This document shows positions 17,614-26,374 of a DNA stretch of 64,000 nt, piece after piece. The stretch is taken from assembly GCF_051201625.1 (NCBI RefSeq), contig NZ_CP179203.1, positions 992,001-1,056,000 on the forward strand. Reading direction: 5' to 3'. Below the pieces are notes generated by a model. The model did no database searches and was not told the DNA's origin. It saw nothing but the letters and a program-made list of their open reading frames with translations. The DNA comes from Shimia sp051201625 (GTDB lineage: Bacteria > Pseudomonadota > Alphaproteobacteria > Rhodobacterales > Rhodobacteraceae). Positions within the stretch are counted from its first letter, which is position 1, and every line of letters begins with the position of its first letter. The translations under genes and the position numbers were made by a program.

Positions 17614-20012
17614 CGTGGGCAGGCCTAGTCGCCCTTTGGTCGCATTGGGTGCGACATCCCCTTCAATTACTCACTTTGGTGGCTGGGTTAGCACTGGCGA
17701 CCGGGCTTTGGTCCGCGGTGCAAGCGGTCAATGCCGAGGCCCGTGCGAGTTACGATGCTGCAGCAACAACGCTTGGGGAGGGGCGCTTCGATGCGCTTCT
17801 TCCAAGCGTAGGTGAAACTATTCCGATGAAGCGTTTTTTGGAACTCCGTCGCGTCGGATGGCAAGTGAGCCCGATATTAGAGGGCAAGATAGACATCGGT
17901 GAGGAGCAGGTGCGCGTCGTCGGGCTTGAGCCGCTGACGTCGCCTCGTGGCTTTGAGCAATTTAGCTCCATCAAAACTTACGATCTGGTGGATGTTTTAT
18001 CTGGACGTATTGTTTTTGTGGGCCCCAAAACTGCTGACCTCGTTAAAGGATCAATTGATGCTCTGATTATTGAGGATTTGAACATCTCCCCCAAAACTGT
18101 GGTTGCCGACATATCTGTCGTGCAATCTCTTTTAAACCAACCAAATAGCCTCACTCGCCTTGTTTTGTCCGAGGCACAGCCGCTTGGTCGCCCTGCGTTA
18201 GCGGCAATAGCCCCGGATTTAGTTTTAATGAAGGCTGCCGACGGGAATGAGATTGGGAGGCTTACTGATAGCTTTCACCTTAACCTTACTGCGTTTGGTC
18301 TGTTGAGCTTTGCGGTTGGCATTTTTATTGTGCATGGTGCGATTGGTCTTGCTGTTGAGCAGCGGCGCGGCATGGTGCGGACGATGCGTGCAGTAGGTAT
18401 GTCGCTCAATCGCATAATCTTGCTGCTCACCTTGGAGCTTACGATGCTGGCGTTAGTTGGTGGGGTTCTCGGGATTTTATTAGGCTACTTCGTGGCCGCA
18501 AGTCTTTTGCCGGGTGTTGCCGCAACCCTTGAGGGGCTCTACGGCGCTGAGGTGACTGGTGAAAACCTTCAATTACGCCCAGTCTGGTGGCTATCAGGGC
18601 TTGCCATGGCTTTAGTTGGTACTTTACTGGCAGCAACTGACGCGTTGTGGCGGATCAGGCGCATGCCGATTTTGTCAAGAGGCGGTGCTCGGGCTTGGTC
18701 AATGGCTGCTGTTCGGGGGCGGCGCGTTCAAGCCTTAATGGCCGTTGGTTTACTGGGTGCATCGGGTATGCTCGCTGTCGTCGATGGGGGGCTTATCACT
18801 GGGTTCGTGCTGTTGGCATGCCTCCTCTTGGGAGCAGCGCTCGCTTTGCCGCTGAGCCTGGGCTTCATCCTAAAAATTGCTCAACAATCTGCGAGGCAGG
18901 TCGTTTGGGAGTGGTTCTGGGCTGATACGCGGCAGCAATTGCCCGGTCTAAGCCTTGCATTGATGGCTCTTTTACTAGCGATGGCTGCAAATGTCGGTGT
19001 TTCAACGATGGTTTCAAGCTTCCGCCTCACATTTGTTGGGTTTCTCGATCAGCGCTTGGCTTCGGATATTTACGTGACTACGAACTCTATTGAGCAGGCC
19101 GCCCAGTTGGAGAAATACCTGATCCCGCGAAGTAGTGCTGTGCTTCCACTTTTATCGATTGGCACCCGGTTAGCAGGACAGCCGGCGGAGTTGTTCGGGG
19201 CTAGAGTGGGACCAACCTACACGGAGAACTGGCGATTTCTCGCGTTTACTCAGGATGCTTGGTCACAAGTTGGTGCCGGCTCAGCAGTCATTGTGAATGA
19301 ACAACTCGCCCGCCGGGCAGAACTTTGGGTAGGCGACTCGCTTGCCATCGCTCCAGGCAAGGTTTTGCCCATCGTGGGGGTATTTGGAGATTATGGTAAT
19401 CCCATCGGTCAAGCGATTGTCAGCGAAGGGATGTTTCATCAATTGTTTCCTAATCGTCATGCAACCCGTTTCGGCATACGTAGCAATAATCCTCAGGGGC
19501 TCATAAATGTTCTAACGGACTCCTTCGGTTTGCCGGCACGCAACATTATCGATCAGGCTGCGATCAAGGCTATCTCAATGCAGGTGTTCGACCGGACGTT
19601 CATTGTCACTGGAGCATTAAATGTTCTTACTCTCGCTGTTGCTGCTTTCGCGATCCTTACCAGCCTTTTGACCCTCGCAGCCATGCGGATCCCGCAGCTA
19701 GCCCCTGTATGGGCGTTGGGACTAACGAGGCGAGAGGTTGGCTTGCTGGAAGTTGTTCGAGCTATTGTGTTGGCTGGACTAACCGGCTTGTTTGCGCTGC
19801 CTTTAGGATTGGCATTGGCTTGGGTTCTTCTGGCTATCGTTAATGTAGATGCGTTTGGCTGGCGATTGCCTATGTACTTTTTTCCAGCAGATTATCTGAG
19901 GCTTGGTTTGTTTGCACTTATTGCCTCTATCGTCGCAGCCCTCTGGCCTGCATTCCAACTCATCCGAATACCGCCTACTCAACTTCTTAAAGTGTTTGCT
20001 AATGTTCGTTAG
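17610..20012 (+). CDS. FtsX-like ABC permease
   Basis: An 800-residue inner-membrane protein with the double FtsX layout. An N-terminal helix and large periplasmic domain (residues 35-210) are followed by a three-helix FtsX block (about 220-340), further helices, a second periplasmic domain (about 480-640) and a C-terminal FtsX block ending near residue 790. This is the architecture of MacB/Lol-like exporters and lipoprotein or lipid translocases. It is encoded between its ATPase and an AttH-like protein, a combination known from several proteobacteria; the substrate is unknown. Confidence 0.88.
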   Translation: MTWAGLVALWSHWVRHPLQLLTLVAGLALATGLWSAVQAVNAEARASYDAAATTLGEGRFDALLPSVGETIPMKRFLELRRVGWQVSPILEGKIDIGEEQVRVVGLEPLTSPRGFEQFSSIKTYDLVDVLSGRIVFVGPKTADLVKGSIDALIIEDLNISPKTVVADISVVQSLLNQPNSLTRLVLSEAQPLGRPALAAIAPDLVLMKAADGNEIGRLTDSFHLNLTAFGLLSFAVGIFIVHGAIGLAVEQRRGMVRTMRAVGMSLNRIILLLTLELTMLALVGGVLGILLGYFVAASLLPGVAATLEGLYGAEVTGENLQLRPVWWLSGLAMALVGTLLAATDALWRIRRMPILSRGGARAWSMAAVRGRRVQALMAVGLLGASGMLAVVDGGLITGFVLLACLLLGAALALPLSLGFILKIAQQSARQVVWEWFWADTRQQLPGLSLALMALLLAMAANVGVSTMVSSFRLTFVGFLDQRLASDIYVTTNSIEQAAQLEKYLIPRSSAVLPLLSIGTRLAGQPAELFGARVGPTYTENWRFLAFTQDAWSQVGAGSAVIVNEQLARRAELWVGDSLAIAPGKVLPIVGVFGDYGNPIGQAIVSEGMFHQLFPNRHATRFGIRSNNPQGLINVLTDSFGLPARNIIDQAAIKAISMQVFDRTFIVTGALNVLTLAVAAFAILTSLLTLAAMRIPQLAPVWALGLTRREVGLLEVVRAIVLAGLTGLFALPLGLALAWVLLAIVNVDAFGWRLPMYFFPADYLRLGLFALIASIVAALWPAFQLIRIPPTQLLKVFANVR

Positions 20013-21045
20013 GATTCTATTTTTAATAATATTTTTTCTGCCGAGCGTGGTGCTTCCACAGGGGTTTGCTGGGATGGGAGCACAAACTGATGGGTTTGCT
20101 GAACCTGAACCCAATCCAGTTTTTGAGTTCCCTGCGGACCATGGTGCGCATCCAAACTATCGGATTGAGTGGTGGTACTTAACCGCCAACCTTCGCAGCC
20201 CTGACGGCACTCATTATGGCCTACAATGGACGTTATTCCGTTCTGCGCTTGCCCCAGGCACCGCTGACGGCTTCGCTAGCCCGCAGATATGGTTTGCCCA
20301 TGCAGCAGTTACCACGCCTGATAACCATTATGTTGCTGAGCGTGTCGCACGCGGTGGAACAGGGCAAGCCGGGGTTCGAGCGGATCCATTCGTGGCATGG
20401 ATTGATGAATGGGTAATGCAAGGTGATAGTTTTGACAGGATGCGCCTCAACGCGGCGAGCCACGAGTTCGCGTTCAACGTAGCGTTGCGGGCAGAGGGAC
20501 CGTTGGTGCTTCACGGTGCAGGTGGTTACTCAATTAAATCTGCCGAGGGACAAGCTAGTTATTACTATTCGCAGCCGGCATTTTCTCTTGAAGGTACGCT
20601 CACTTTGCCTGCCGGCGACACCGAGGTCACTGGCGTTGCGTGGCTCGATCGAGAGTGGTCGTCGCAACCGCTTGCTGCGGATCAGACCGGGTGGGACTGG
20701 TTTTCCCTATCTCTCGACACTGATGAAAAAATTATGGGATTTCGACTGCGGCAAGTCGACGGTAGTTATTTCACGTCTTCAACTTGGATTAAACCGGATG
20801 GTACGGCAACATCTCTGGGTGATGGGTCTTTCACTGCTACACCTTTGATTTGGAGTACAGTGGCTGGCCGTCAGGTGCCCACAAGCTGGACACTCTCTCT
20901 TGCTGAGCGGGAACTGGATGTGATCGTAGATGCAATTAACCCTGATGCTTGGATGGCAGTATCTGTCCCTTACTGGGAGGGCCCGGTGACGGTTTCGGGA
21001 AGTCATTCTGGTCAAGGATACCTCGAAATGACAGGTTATGAGTAA
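20002..21045 (+). CDS. AttH/CrtC-like lipocalin-fold protein, exported
   Basis: A 347-residue protein from ATG 20002, overlapping the permease end by 11 bases. It begins with a hydrophobic signal segment (MFVRILFLIIFFLPSVVL). The body has the paired-lipocalin motifs of the AttH/hydroxyneurosporene-hydratase-like family: FPADHGAHPNYRIEWWYLTA, GVAWLDREWSSQPL, WDWFSLSLD and YWEGPVTVSGS. Related proteins sit beside FtsX/LolD-type ABC genes and are thought to bind or modify hydrophobic molecules in the periplasm. Enzymatic activity is not proven by sequence. Confidence 0.85.
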   Translation: MFVRILFLIIFFLPSVVLPQGFAGMGAQTDGFAEPEPNPVFEFPADHGAHPNYRIEWWYLTANLRSPDGTHYGLQWTLFRSALAPGTADGFASPQIWFAHAAVTTPDNHYVAERVARGGTGQAGVRADPFVAWIDEWVMQGDSFDRMRLNAASHEFAFNVALRAEGPLVLHGAGGYSIKSAEGQASYYYSQPAFSLEGTLTLPAGDTEVTGVAWLDREWSSQPLAADQTGWDWFSLSLDTDEKIMGFRLRQVDGSYFTSSTWIKPDGTATSLGDGSFTATPLIWSTVAGRQVPTSWTLSLAERELDVIVDAINPDAWMAVSVPYWEGPVTVSGSHSGQGYLEMTGYE

Positions 21046-21159
21046 TCGCACATGTGGGCTCTTCCTCTGGAAGTCTGATGTGGCCCAGCCTCTACCAAAA
21101 AGGTGAGCCATCTTTACAGCGAGCATCATCATGAGAGAATGGTAAGCGGAGCGCCTGAC

Positions 21160-21318
21160 TCACCAATTATCACCGAAGCGGAGCCTGGATATCTTGCACT
21201 CGCAACTATCCGCGAAAAGTCCTATTCCAACAATACAAAACATAAAAAAAAGCACCCCAATAAAATAAATTCTTTGAAGAGTTGGATTTATTTTTTGTTT
21301 TTTTGCCAACGACGACAT
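21160..21318 (-). CDS. Possible small single-pass membrane protein
   Basis: From ATG 21318 a 52-codon frame reads MSSLAKKQKINPTLQRIYFI, then a hydrophobic segment FIGVLFFMFCIVGIGLF and a basic tail. The positive-inside pattern is plausible for a one-helix inner-membrane protein. No clear ribosome binding site is visible. It lies ten bases after the decayed two-helix frame on the same strand and could be its operon partner. No family recognised. Confidence 0.3.
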   Translation of the reverse strand: MSSLAKKQKINPTLQRIYFIGVLFFMFCIVGIGLFADSCECKISRLRFGDNW

Positions 21319-21328
21319 TTTGAAAAAA

Positions 21329-21603
21329 TCATAAGATAAAGGCAATCAAATAGGAAAGAAACGCTGTCCCTAAGCCCAAGCCAATGGCACGCCATAGTGA
21401 CTCCCAAAAAATATATGACCACCGGAAATGCCAAAAATAGAATCAAAAAATATAAATGAAAAAAGCTGCGCCAACTGCTCCCACTACACGTCCAGCCCAA
21501 AACTCACCAAAATTGTATTTATTTTCAGAGTCATCGGTGTCGGGTGAAAACAAAATTCTAAAAATTTTTTCTTTGTGAAAGCTTTTGGTTTTACCCAATA
21601 CAT
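21329..21603 (-). pseudogene. Decayed small two-helix membrane protein with in-frame UGA
   Basis: On the minus strand one frame encodes RILFSPDTDDSENKYNFGEF, then a hydrophobic segment AGRVVGAVGAAFFIYIF, a TGA at 21445-21443, and then without change of frame FYFWHFRWSYIFWESLWRA and a second hydrophobic segment IGLGLGTAFLSYLIAFIL, ending at TGA 21329. The only ATG (21603) is in a different frame near an A6-T5 run at about 21561-21571, so both a frameshift and a nonsense change are implied. TGG to TGA is the simplest explanation. Family unknown. Confidence 0.4.
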
Positions 21604-21721
21604 TTTGGTTTATATCAGATTTCTCTCTCTTTTAGGCTCCAAGATATTCATATTGACTTTAAATAGTGATGATTTCACGATGCAGATGTGAAGCGCGATT
21701 ATTAAGTTAGGAGAGAATACC

Positions 21722-22090
21722 ATGTCATCTATCGAAATAAAATCTTGGTCTAAACCTGATGAGTCAATGGCACCAGATAAAACGCACGCAGCTACTATAA
21801 AATTTGGCCCAGTAAATATTATGAAGGTAAATATGCAGCCTGGGTGGAAATGGTCGGAGTGTATCAAGCCTCATGTAGGCACTGAGTCCTGTCAAGCTGG
21901 TCATATTGGAGTTTTGATGCAAGGATCGATTCACGTGGTGTCAGATGATGGATCCGAAATCACCATAAATGCGGGTGATGCCTATCGCTTAGCACCTGGT
22001 CATGATGCTTGGGTTGTCGGTGATGAACCTGCCTTGGGAATTGAATTTTCGACTGAAGAAAAAGAGTTTGCCGCCTGGACTAAAGGGTAA
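21722..22090 (+). CDS. Cupin-domain protein
   Basis: A 122-residue single cupin with a strong ribosome binding site (AGGAGA) before ATG 21722. The cupin core runs from about residue 40 (PGWKWSECIKPHVGTESC) through HIGVLMQGSIHVV to GDAYRLAPGHDAWVVGDEP. The first motif lacks the usual HxH pair and has a Glu-Cys/His pattern, so metal binding is uncertain. Such small cupins often act as sensors or isomerases. It is isolated, with an imperfectly understood palindrome just downstream. Confidence 0.8.
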   Translation: MSSIEIKSWSKPDESMAPDKTHAATIKFGPVNIMKVNMQPGWKWSECIKPHVGTESCQAGHIGVLMQGSIHVVSDDGSEITINAGDAYRLAPGHDAWVVGDEPALGIEFSTEEKEFAAWTKG

Positions 22091-22096
22091 AAAATA

Positions 22097-22122
22097 CTTT
22101 CATTGATCAGGATCAATGAAAG
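22097..22122. promoter_or_regulatory. Perfect palindrome containing an exact FNR-type box
   Basis: CTTTCATTGATC (22097-22108) and GATCAATGAAAG (22111-22122) are a perfect 12-bp inverted repeat two bases apart. Inside it, TTGAT-CAGG-ATCAA (22103-22116) fits the FNR/FnrL consensus TTGATnnnnATCAA exactly. It lies between the 3' end of the cupin gene and the 3' end of the IS66 remnant, so no gene start faces it. It may be a stranded promoter element or simply a transcript-end hairpin; no T-run follows. Confidence 0.45.
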
Positions 22123-22127
22123 CGGTG

Positions 22128-22393
22128 TCAGGCTTGTTTGTCAAAGTTCCATGGCATGAGTACCTCAATACGTGCGGCTAGGTGACCGGTTGCGATGGCT
22201 TCGAGTGTCGCCTCTAGGTAGGCGTATGGCACGACGTTGTTGGGTTTGTAGGTCTCAATAAAGGACGCAATGCGGCCCCAATTTTTGCCCTCATCGTCGT
22301 ACTCGGCGAAGAGGGCTTTCTTGCGATTGAGGGTAATGGGACGAATGGCGCGTTCCACAACGTTGCTGCTCATCTCGATGGTCCCATCACACG
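22128..22393 (-). pseudogene. IS66-family transposase TnpC, C-terminal remnant
   Basis: The frame encodes the last part of an IS66 DDE transposase: GTIEMSSNVVERAIRPITLN, then RKKALFA, IASFIETYKPN and PYAYLEATLEAIATGHLAARI, ending IEVLMPWNF. Full TnpC proteins are about 500 residues, so some 400 residues are gone, including the catalytic Asp residues and most of the DDE core. The 5' end is fused by deletion to the 3' end of tnpB near 22385-22395. It cannot be active. Confidence 0.85.
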
Positions 22394-22702
22394 CCGCCAG
22401 TCCAATCCCTCGAACAAAGCTTCAAACTTTGCCTTCGTCAGTCGCATCATCCCATCCTGAACCTTTGGCCAGACGAAGTTGCAATGCTCCAAACGCTTGT
22501 AGCAAAGCACCAAGCCAGATCTATCCCAGAGCAGCAACTTGATCCGGTCATCGCGTTTAGCGCGAAACACAATGATGATGCCCGAATGGGAATCTCGGCC
22601 AAGTTCCCGCTCTGCCAGCGCCGCTAAGCCATCATGGCCCTTGCAAAAGTCCACTGATTTGGTGGCGATCGCAATCCGGACCGCTTGACTGGGATAAATC
22701 AT
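22370..22702 (-). mobile_element. tnpB: IS66-family TnpB (Orf2) protein
   Basis: A 110-residue IS66 Orf2 protein of near normal length. IIIVFRAKRDDRIKLLLWDRSGLVLCYKRLE is the family core (written here in two pieces: IIIVFRAKRDDRIK and LLLWDRSGLVLCYKRLE), followed by RLTKAKFEALFEGLDWRRV. The last five residues (MGPSR) come from the junction with the tnpC remnant. TnpB is an accessory protein needed for IS66 transposition. As tnpA is truncated and tnpC deleted, this copy is a fossil even though its frame is open. Confidence 0.85.
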
Positions 22703-22719
22703 CAGTCTCCCGCCAAGCG

Positions 22720-22899
22720 CTACGCAATATCTGCGATCCGTTTGGGCGTCTTGTTATTGGGCAGGCGGGCAGTTACAGCGCCCACCGGGATCTCGACCCC
22801 GTCAAACACTGTCAGGAGCGCAGGAGCCAACACGGATAGATCGGCAAAGGCTGGGCTGGTACCCTCGTCACCTTTGCGCTTTTGGTTCGCTTTAGTCTA
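22720..22899 (-). pseudogene. IS66-family TnpA (Orf1) remnant, 5' truncated
   Basis: About 59 codons ending at TAG 22720-22722 read KRKGDEGTSPAFADLSVLAP, then VFDGVEIPVGAVTARLP and KTPKRIADIA, matching the C-terminal half of IS66 Orf1 proteins. The N-terminal helix-turn-helix part is missing. With tnpB and the tnpC tail it outlines one IS66 element reduced to about 0.8 kb. No intact terminal inverted repeats were recognised. Confidence 0.7.
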
Positions 22900-23052
22900 A
22901 AACTTTTATTGTTAGCGGGAGAAGGCCTGAAGAGTGACTGATCACAGGCTCTGCCTGCAACACTCAAAATGAGTTGCACGGTACTCAAACAAACTAGCCC
23001 AATCCCGCTATTTTTAAGTGGTATTTAGACGTCAATTTAAATGACGAAGACA

Positions 23053-23481
23053 CTAACTCAATGAAATGGCTGACCCGTAGATTATCTCTCCCATGCTGAG
23101 CATGATGAATAGGTGGAAAATGAGAAGGATTGCCGGAACAATGTAACCTTCGGCTGTAGCCTTAACACCCTCAACTTGTGCCCATTTGCCATTTACCGTG
23201 GTGTAACCATAAATAAGAAATAGAGCTGCTTGAATAGTGCCAAAAGCAAACACCGACCAGGCCCCGGCTGGTGACGTAAAGAGTAAGATTAAATAAACAA
23301 TACCTTGTGTAACAACATAGGTACCGCTTAATTTGACCATAAACTCTGATGCTGCGCCAAGCCCATATTGCTCAATAAAGCCTTCAGTTTGGAATAAGCA
23401 TCGAAAGCCATAAAAAAGGCCCATTAATGCAGGAATAAGAATTGCAACAAAGTTAAGAAGTCCACCACTAGCTTCTAGCAT
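23053..23481 (-). CDS. Small four-helix membrane protein, unknown function
   Basis: A 142-residue protein with GGAG before ATG 23481. Four hydrophobic segments are visible: about residues 8-30 (LLNFVAILIPALMGLFYGF), 48-68, 73-93 (AWSVFAFGTIQAALFLIYGY) and 112-133 (IVPAILLIFHLFIMLSMGEI). It is expected in the inner membrane. I do not recognise a named family. It stands alone between the IS66 remnant and a long AT-rich gap. Confidence 0.65.
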   Translation of the reverse strand: MLEASGGLLNFVAILIPALMGLFYGFRCLFQTEGFIEQYGLGAASEFMVKLSGTYVVTQGIVYLILLFTSPAGAWSVFAFGTIQAALFLIYGYTTVNGKWAQVEGVKATAEGYIVPAILLIFHLFIMLSMGEIIYGSAISLS

Positions 23482-24350
23482 CTTGATATCTCCGTTTTGT
23501 TTCCATATGAAAGACTAACACAAAAATTAATTATCAAGAATATAAAATCAACTTCGTCTGAAAATGAGTAATAAAGACAATTATTACCCAAATTATTAAG
23601 CTGAATAACCAAGATATATCTTCACCCTTAAAAGCTGTGGCAGCGAAGTAATGACTTTGGGGTTTTGCGTATTTCGTGAACGCATTTTAGTCTTCATGAA
23701 CAAAAAGAATTTTCGTTTTTGGGTTTAAGATATCCCAGCACCGTCTGGGTTAGATCAATTACTGACCATAGGTCTTCGACTCATTTGGCGCATGATCTAT
23801 GGGTCCCTCGATGTTCTTGTGACCCACATGTCAGATCAAGAAGTCGTGTAGTGAACATTGCGTTTCCCCGGCACACTGATCCTCAGGAATATGGATTGGG
23901 AAACTTTTTTAAAAACTGACGCAGCCAATGTTAAGTAACAATTGGGTTTGGATTCTGTCAGTGGAATGCGTTCAGAAAATGCATGAGGATCAAAATCGCC
24001 TGCCTACGAAAACTCCGTTTGCCGTTCCGCATTCGTTTAACAGAGTGGTTTAGCAATGCCTTTAAAAAAGCACATTGCATTGCAAATATTTTAAATTCAT
24101 GAACTTCCTGTGTGAGTGATAAGTTCTTGTGACTTAAGCGCTCCATTCTACCATGTTCACGTTTAGCTAACTTGGTTGAGTTGGTTGCCTTTAGTGGGAC
24201 GTCAGCGGCTATATTGCTCACCCTTTATTGGCGAGCTTGAATGTAACTGTGAGCGGCTTGTCGGCAAAATGCTCAAAAAGATGTTGTCAAACTGTATATT
24301 ATCTGAGACCGTGAAAATCTTGTGTAAAAATTGCTTGCAAGGGGTATGCA
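23482..24350. other. Long AT-rich gap without a recognisable gene
   Basis: About 870 bases between the small membrane protein gene and the MBL-fold hydrolase. Open frames at 23719-23919 (plus) and 23958-24221 (minus) have no clear start signals, no hydrophobic or family patterns and arginine/histidine-rich composition, so they are not called. The 3' end should carry the promoter of the hydrolase gene. It may be decayed accessory DNA linked to the nearby IS66 scar. Confidence 0.4.
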
Positions 24351-25178
24351 ATGTCCAGAATCTCGTCAATAAATGTTGGTTCAATCAAGGTTACTTCTTT
24401 GCGTGATGGAGAGCTCGTACTTCCGGCGGAAGTACTTCTTAATCTCAGAGATGAGGAGGCACAGATTATTAAAGATGAGCCTGAAAACGAGCTGTCTTAC
24501 ACGAATGTCAACGCTTACCTTATTCAATCAGACGACCGTAATCTTTTAGTCGACGCGGGCTGTCGTGAGCTTTTCGGACCAACATGTGGTTTTATTCAAG
24601 ATGCTTTAGGTGAAGCAGGGTTAAAGCCTGACGATGTTACGGACTTATTTCTAACACATCTCCACCCAGATCATATTGCGGGTACCGTGAATACAGATGG
24701 AACTGCAGTTTTTGGAAACGCGCAGTTGAAAATTTTGGACAAAGAATACGAGTTTTGGAATTCTGATACTTTTGAAGCTGTTGAAGTAAATGGTGCTGAA
24801 TGGGCTGGGTTGGCAAAAGCCGTACTTGGCGCTTACTCGGATCGACTTGACGTAATTTCATTTGAGAAAGATATCATTTCCGGAGTAACTTCGCTCGCCA
24901 TACCAGGGCACACTCCAGGGCATTCAGGTTTTAGAGTGGATAGTGGACATGAGAGTTTATTGCACCTTGGAGATATTCTCCATTTTCAAAATCTCCAACT
25001 GATTGATCCGAATGTATCAACCGTTTTTGATGTCGATTATGACACTGCGTTGGCATCGCGTAAAAAAGTATTGGACATGGTTAGCACCGATAAAAATCTG
25101 TGCACCAGTGGACATTGGTTAGCGCCAAAGTTTGGTCATATCGAGCGCCGTGGCTCAGGCTTCGCTGTGGCGGAATAA
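24351..25178 (+). CDS. MBL-fold metallo-hydrolase
   Basis: A 275-residue metallo-beta-lactamase-fold enzyme. The metal motif THLHPDHIAG (about residues 101-110), AIPGHTPGHSGF, the Asp ligand in HLGDILH and the C-terminal SGHW supply the expected binuclear zinc ligands. The N-terminal NVNAYLIQSDDRNLLVDAG is also typical. AGGGG precedes the ATG. This subgroup includes lactonases and related hydrolases; the true substrate is not readable. No signal peptide, so cytoplasmic. Confidence 0.87.
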   Translation: MSRISSINVGSIKVTSLRDGELVLPAEVLLNLRDEEAQIIKDEPENELSYTNVNAYLIQSDDRNLLVDAGCRELFGPTCGFIQDALGEAGLKPDDVTDLFLTHLHPDHIAGTVNTDGTAVFGNAQLKILDKEYEFWNSDTFEAVEVNGAEWAGLAKAVLGAYSDRLDVISFEKDIISGVTSLAIPGHTPGHSGFRVDSGHESLLHLGDILHFQNLQLIDPNVSTVFDVDYDTALASRKKVLDMVSTDKNLCTSGHWLAPKFGHIERRGSGFAVAE

Positions 25179-25429
25179 GAAATACTCGGCAATTGAGGGT
25201 TGCACGAAACGGCCCAGCAAATTTAGGGCGGACCAACCGCAAGCTGTTCTAGATCTGAAAAAGATATTTCTGTACGTGAGCGGCAACGGCTATTTGACGG
25301 TTTGCGCATGGGGTAGAGTTAAAGTTTTCACGCTCAGCCGTTGCCTAAGTGAGTGGGGCTAAGCGACCATTTGCTTCGTTGCCGCAATTGAAGATTTTAC
25401 TCATTTTGTCATGGTAGGGATAACACTGA

Positions 25430-26374
25430 CTATGGCTGATGCGCCGTCATATCCGGGTCGGTGGGTGTCTCTGCCTGAGCAACACGGACAACTTCCTCGC
25501 TGAGTAATTTTGCAAAAGTACGTGCTAAATTGGAAATTGGCGCATGTGCCGGGGTGAGAACTGCAATTTCGTAGACTACCGTTGGATTGAAAGGGCGAAA
25601 GACGATGCGGGGAGGCCCTATCTGCGAGCGGTGGTAATAATGCGCACTCATTGGGCTCATAACAGCCCACGCCAGACCGTCCTCTACAAAGGCGAATTGT
25701 GAGGCTGCATTTTGCATCTCGAATTGAATCGAAAGTTCGATCTGGGTCTGTGCGAACGCTTCTTCAACTTGAGTTCGAATAAAGTGACTGGGCAGAAACG
25801 TTGTCATGGCTCTTCCAGCTAAATCAGCGGGATAAATCGTGGACCTGTCACATAAAGGATCATCCGCCGGAAGAGCACACAAACAATTCATTGCAAAGGT
25901 GTCTCCCTCCACCAACGGTGACGTTATTGAGGCCTCCGCTAGTCCGATGTCAAACTGTTGAGACGCCAGTCGTTCATACACCCGTTCTGAGGAATGACTT
26001 ACCAGTGAAACTGAGACGTCCTTCCGCCCTTTGACAAAATTTGATATTAATCTTGGCATCAAAATTTCGCCAAATACTGGCAGGCATGCGATATTAAGAT
26101 GGCCCTCTTGCAAGCTGCCTACCGCCTTCATGTTGTCGCGAAGTTTACTCAATTCATTGAGTATGGCGCCTGATTGACTTAAAAGATATTGTGCCTCTGG
26201 CACTGGATGCAATCTGCCACGGCGGCGATCAAACAGGCTGTAGCCAATCGAATTCTCTAGTGCTGCTATCATTGCGCTGAGAGCAGGCTGGGTACGCCCC
26301 ATGTTGCGGGCGGCTTCACTAACCGACCCTGTAAGCATGACCTCATTGAAGGCTTCCAATTGACGCAAGTTCAC
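25430..26374 (-). CDS. LysR-family transcriptional regulator
   Basis: A 314-residue LysR protein with GTG start at 26374 preceded by GGAGG. The HTH is in residues 1-60 (GSVSEAARNMGRTQPALSAM) and the effector domain runs from about 90. It is divergent from the TAXI-TRAP gene at 26686, so it is the likely regulator of the transporter/oxidoreductase operon, with the operator in the 311-base interval. The inducer is unknown but would be the transported substrate or a product. Confidence 0.87.
   Translation of the reverse strand: MNLRQLEAFNEVMLTGSVSEAARNMGRTQPALSAMIAALENSIGYSLFDRRRGRLHPVPEAQYLLSQSGAILNELSKLRDNMKAVGSLQEGHLNIACLPVFGEILMPRLISNFVKGRKDVSVSLVSHSSERVYERLASQQFDIGLAEASITSPLVEGDTFAMNCLCALPADDPLCDRSTIYPADLAGRAMTTFLPSHFIRTQVEEAFAQTQIELSIQFEMQNAASQFAFVEDGLAWAVMSPMSAHYYHRSQIGPPRIVFRPFNPTVVYEIAVLTPAHAPISNLARTFAKLLSEEVVRVAQAETPTDPDMTAHQP

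Noticed and set aside
23958..24221. An 87-codon minus-strand frame
   Set aside because: No start signal, no hydrophobic pattern or family; AT-rich gap with several equally open frames.
24310..24330. TTGTGTAAAAATTGCT shared with about 46988-47003
   Set aside because: A 16-base match between two AT-rich intergenic regions is expected by chance in 64 kb.
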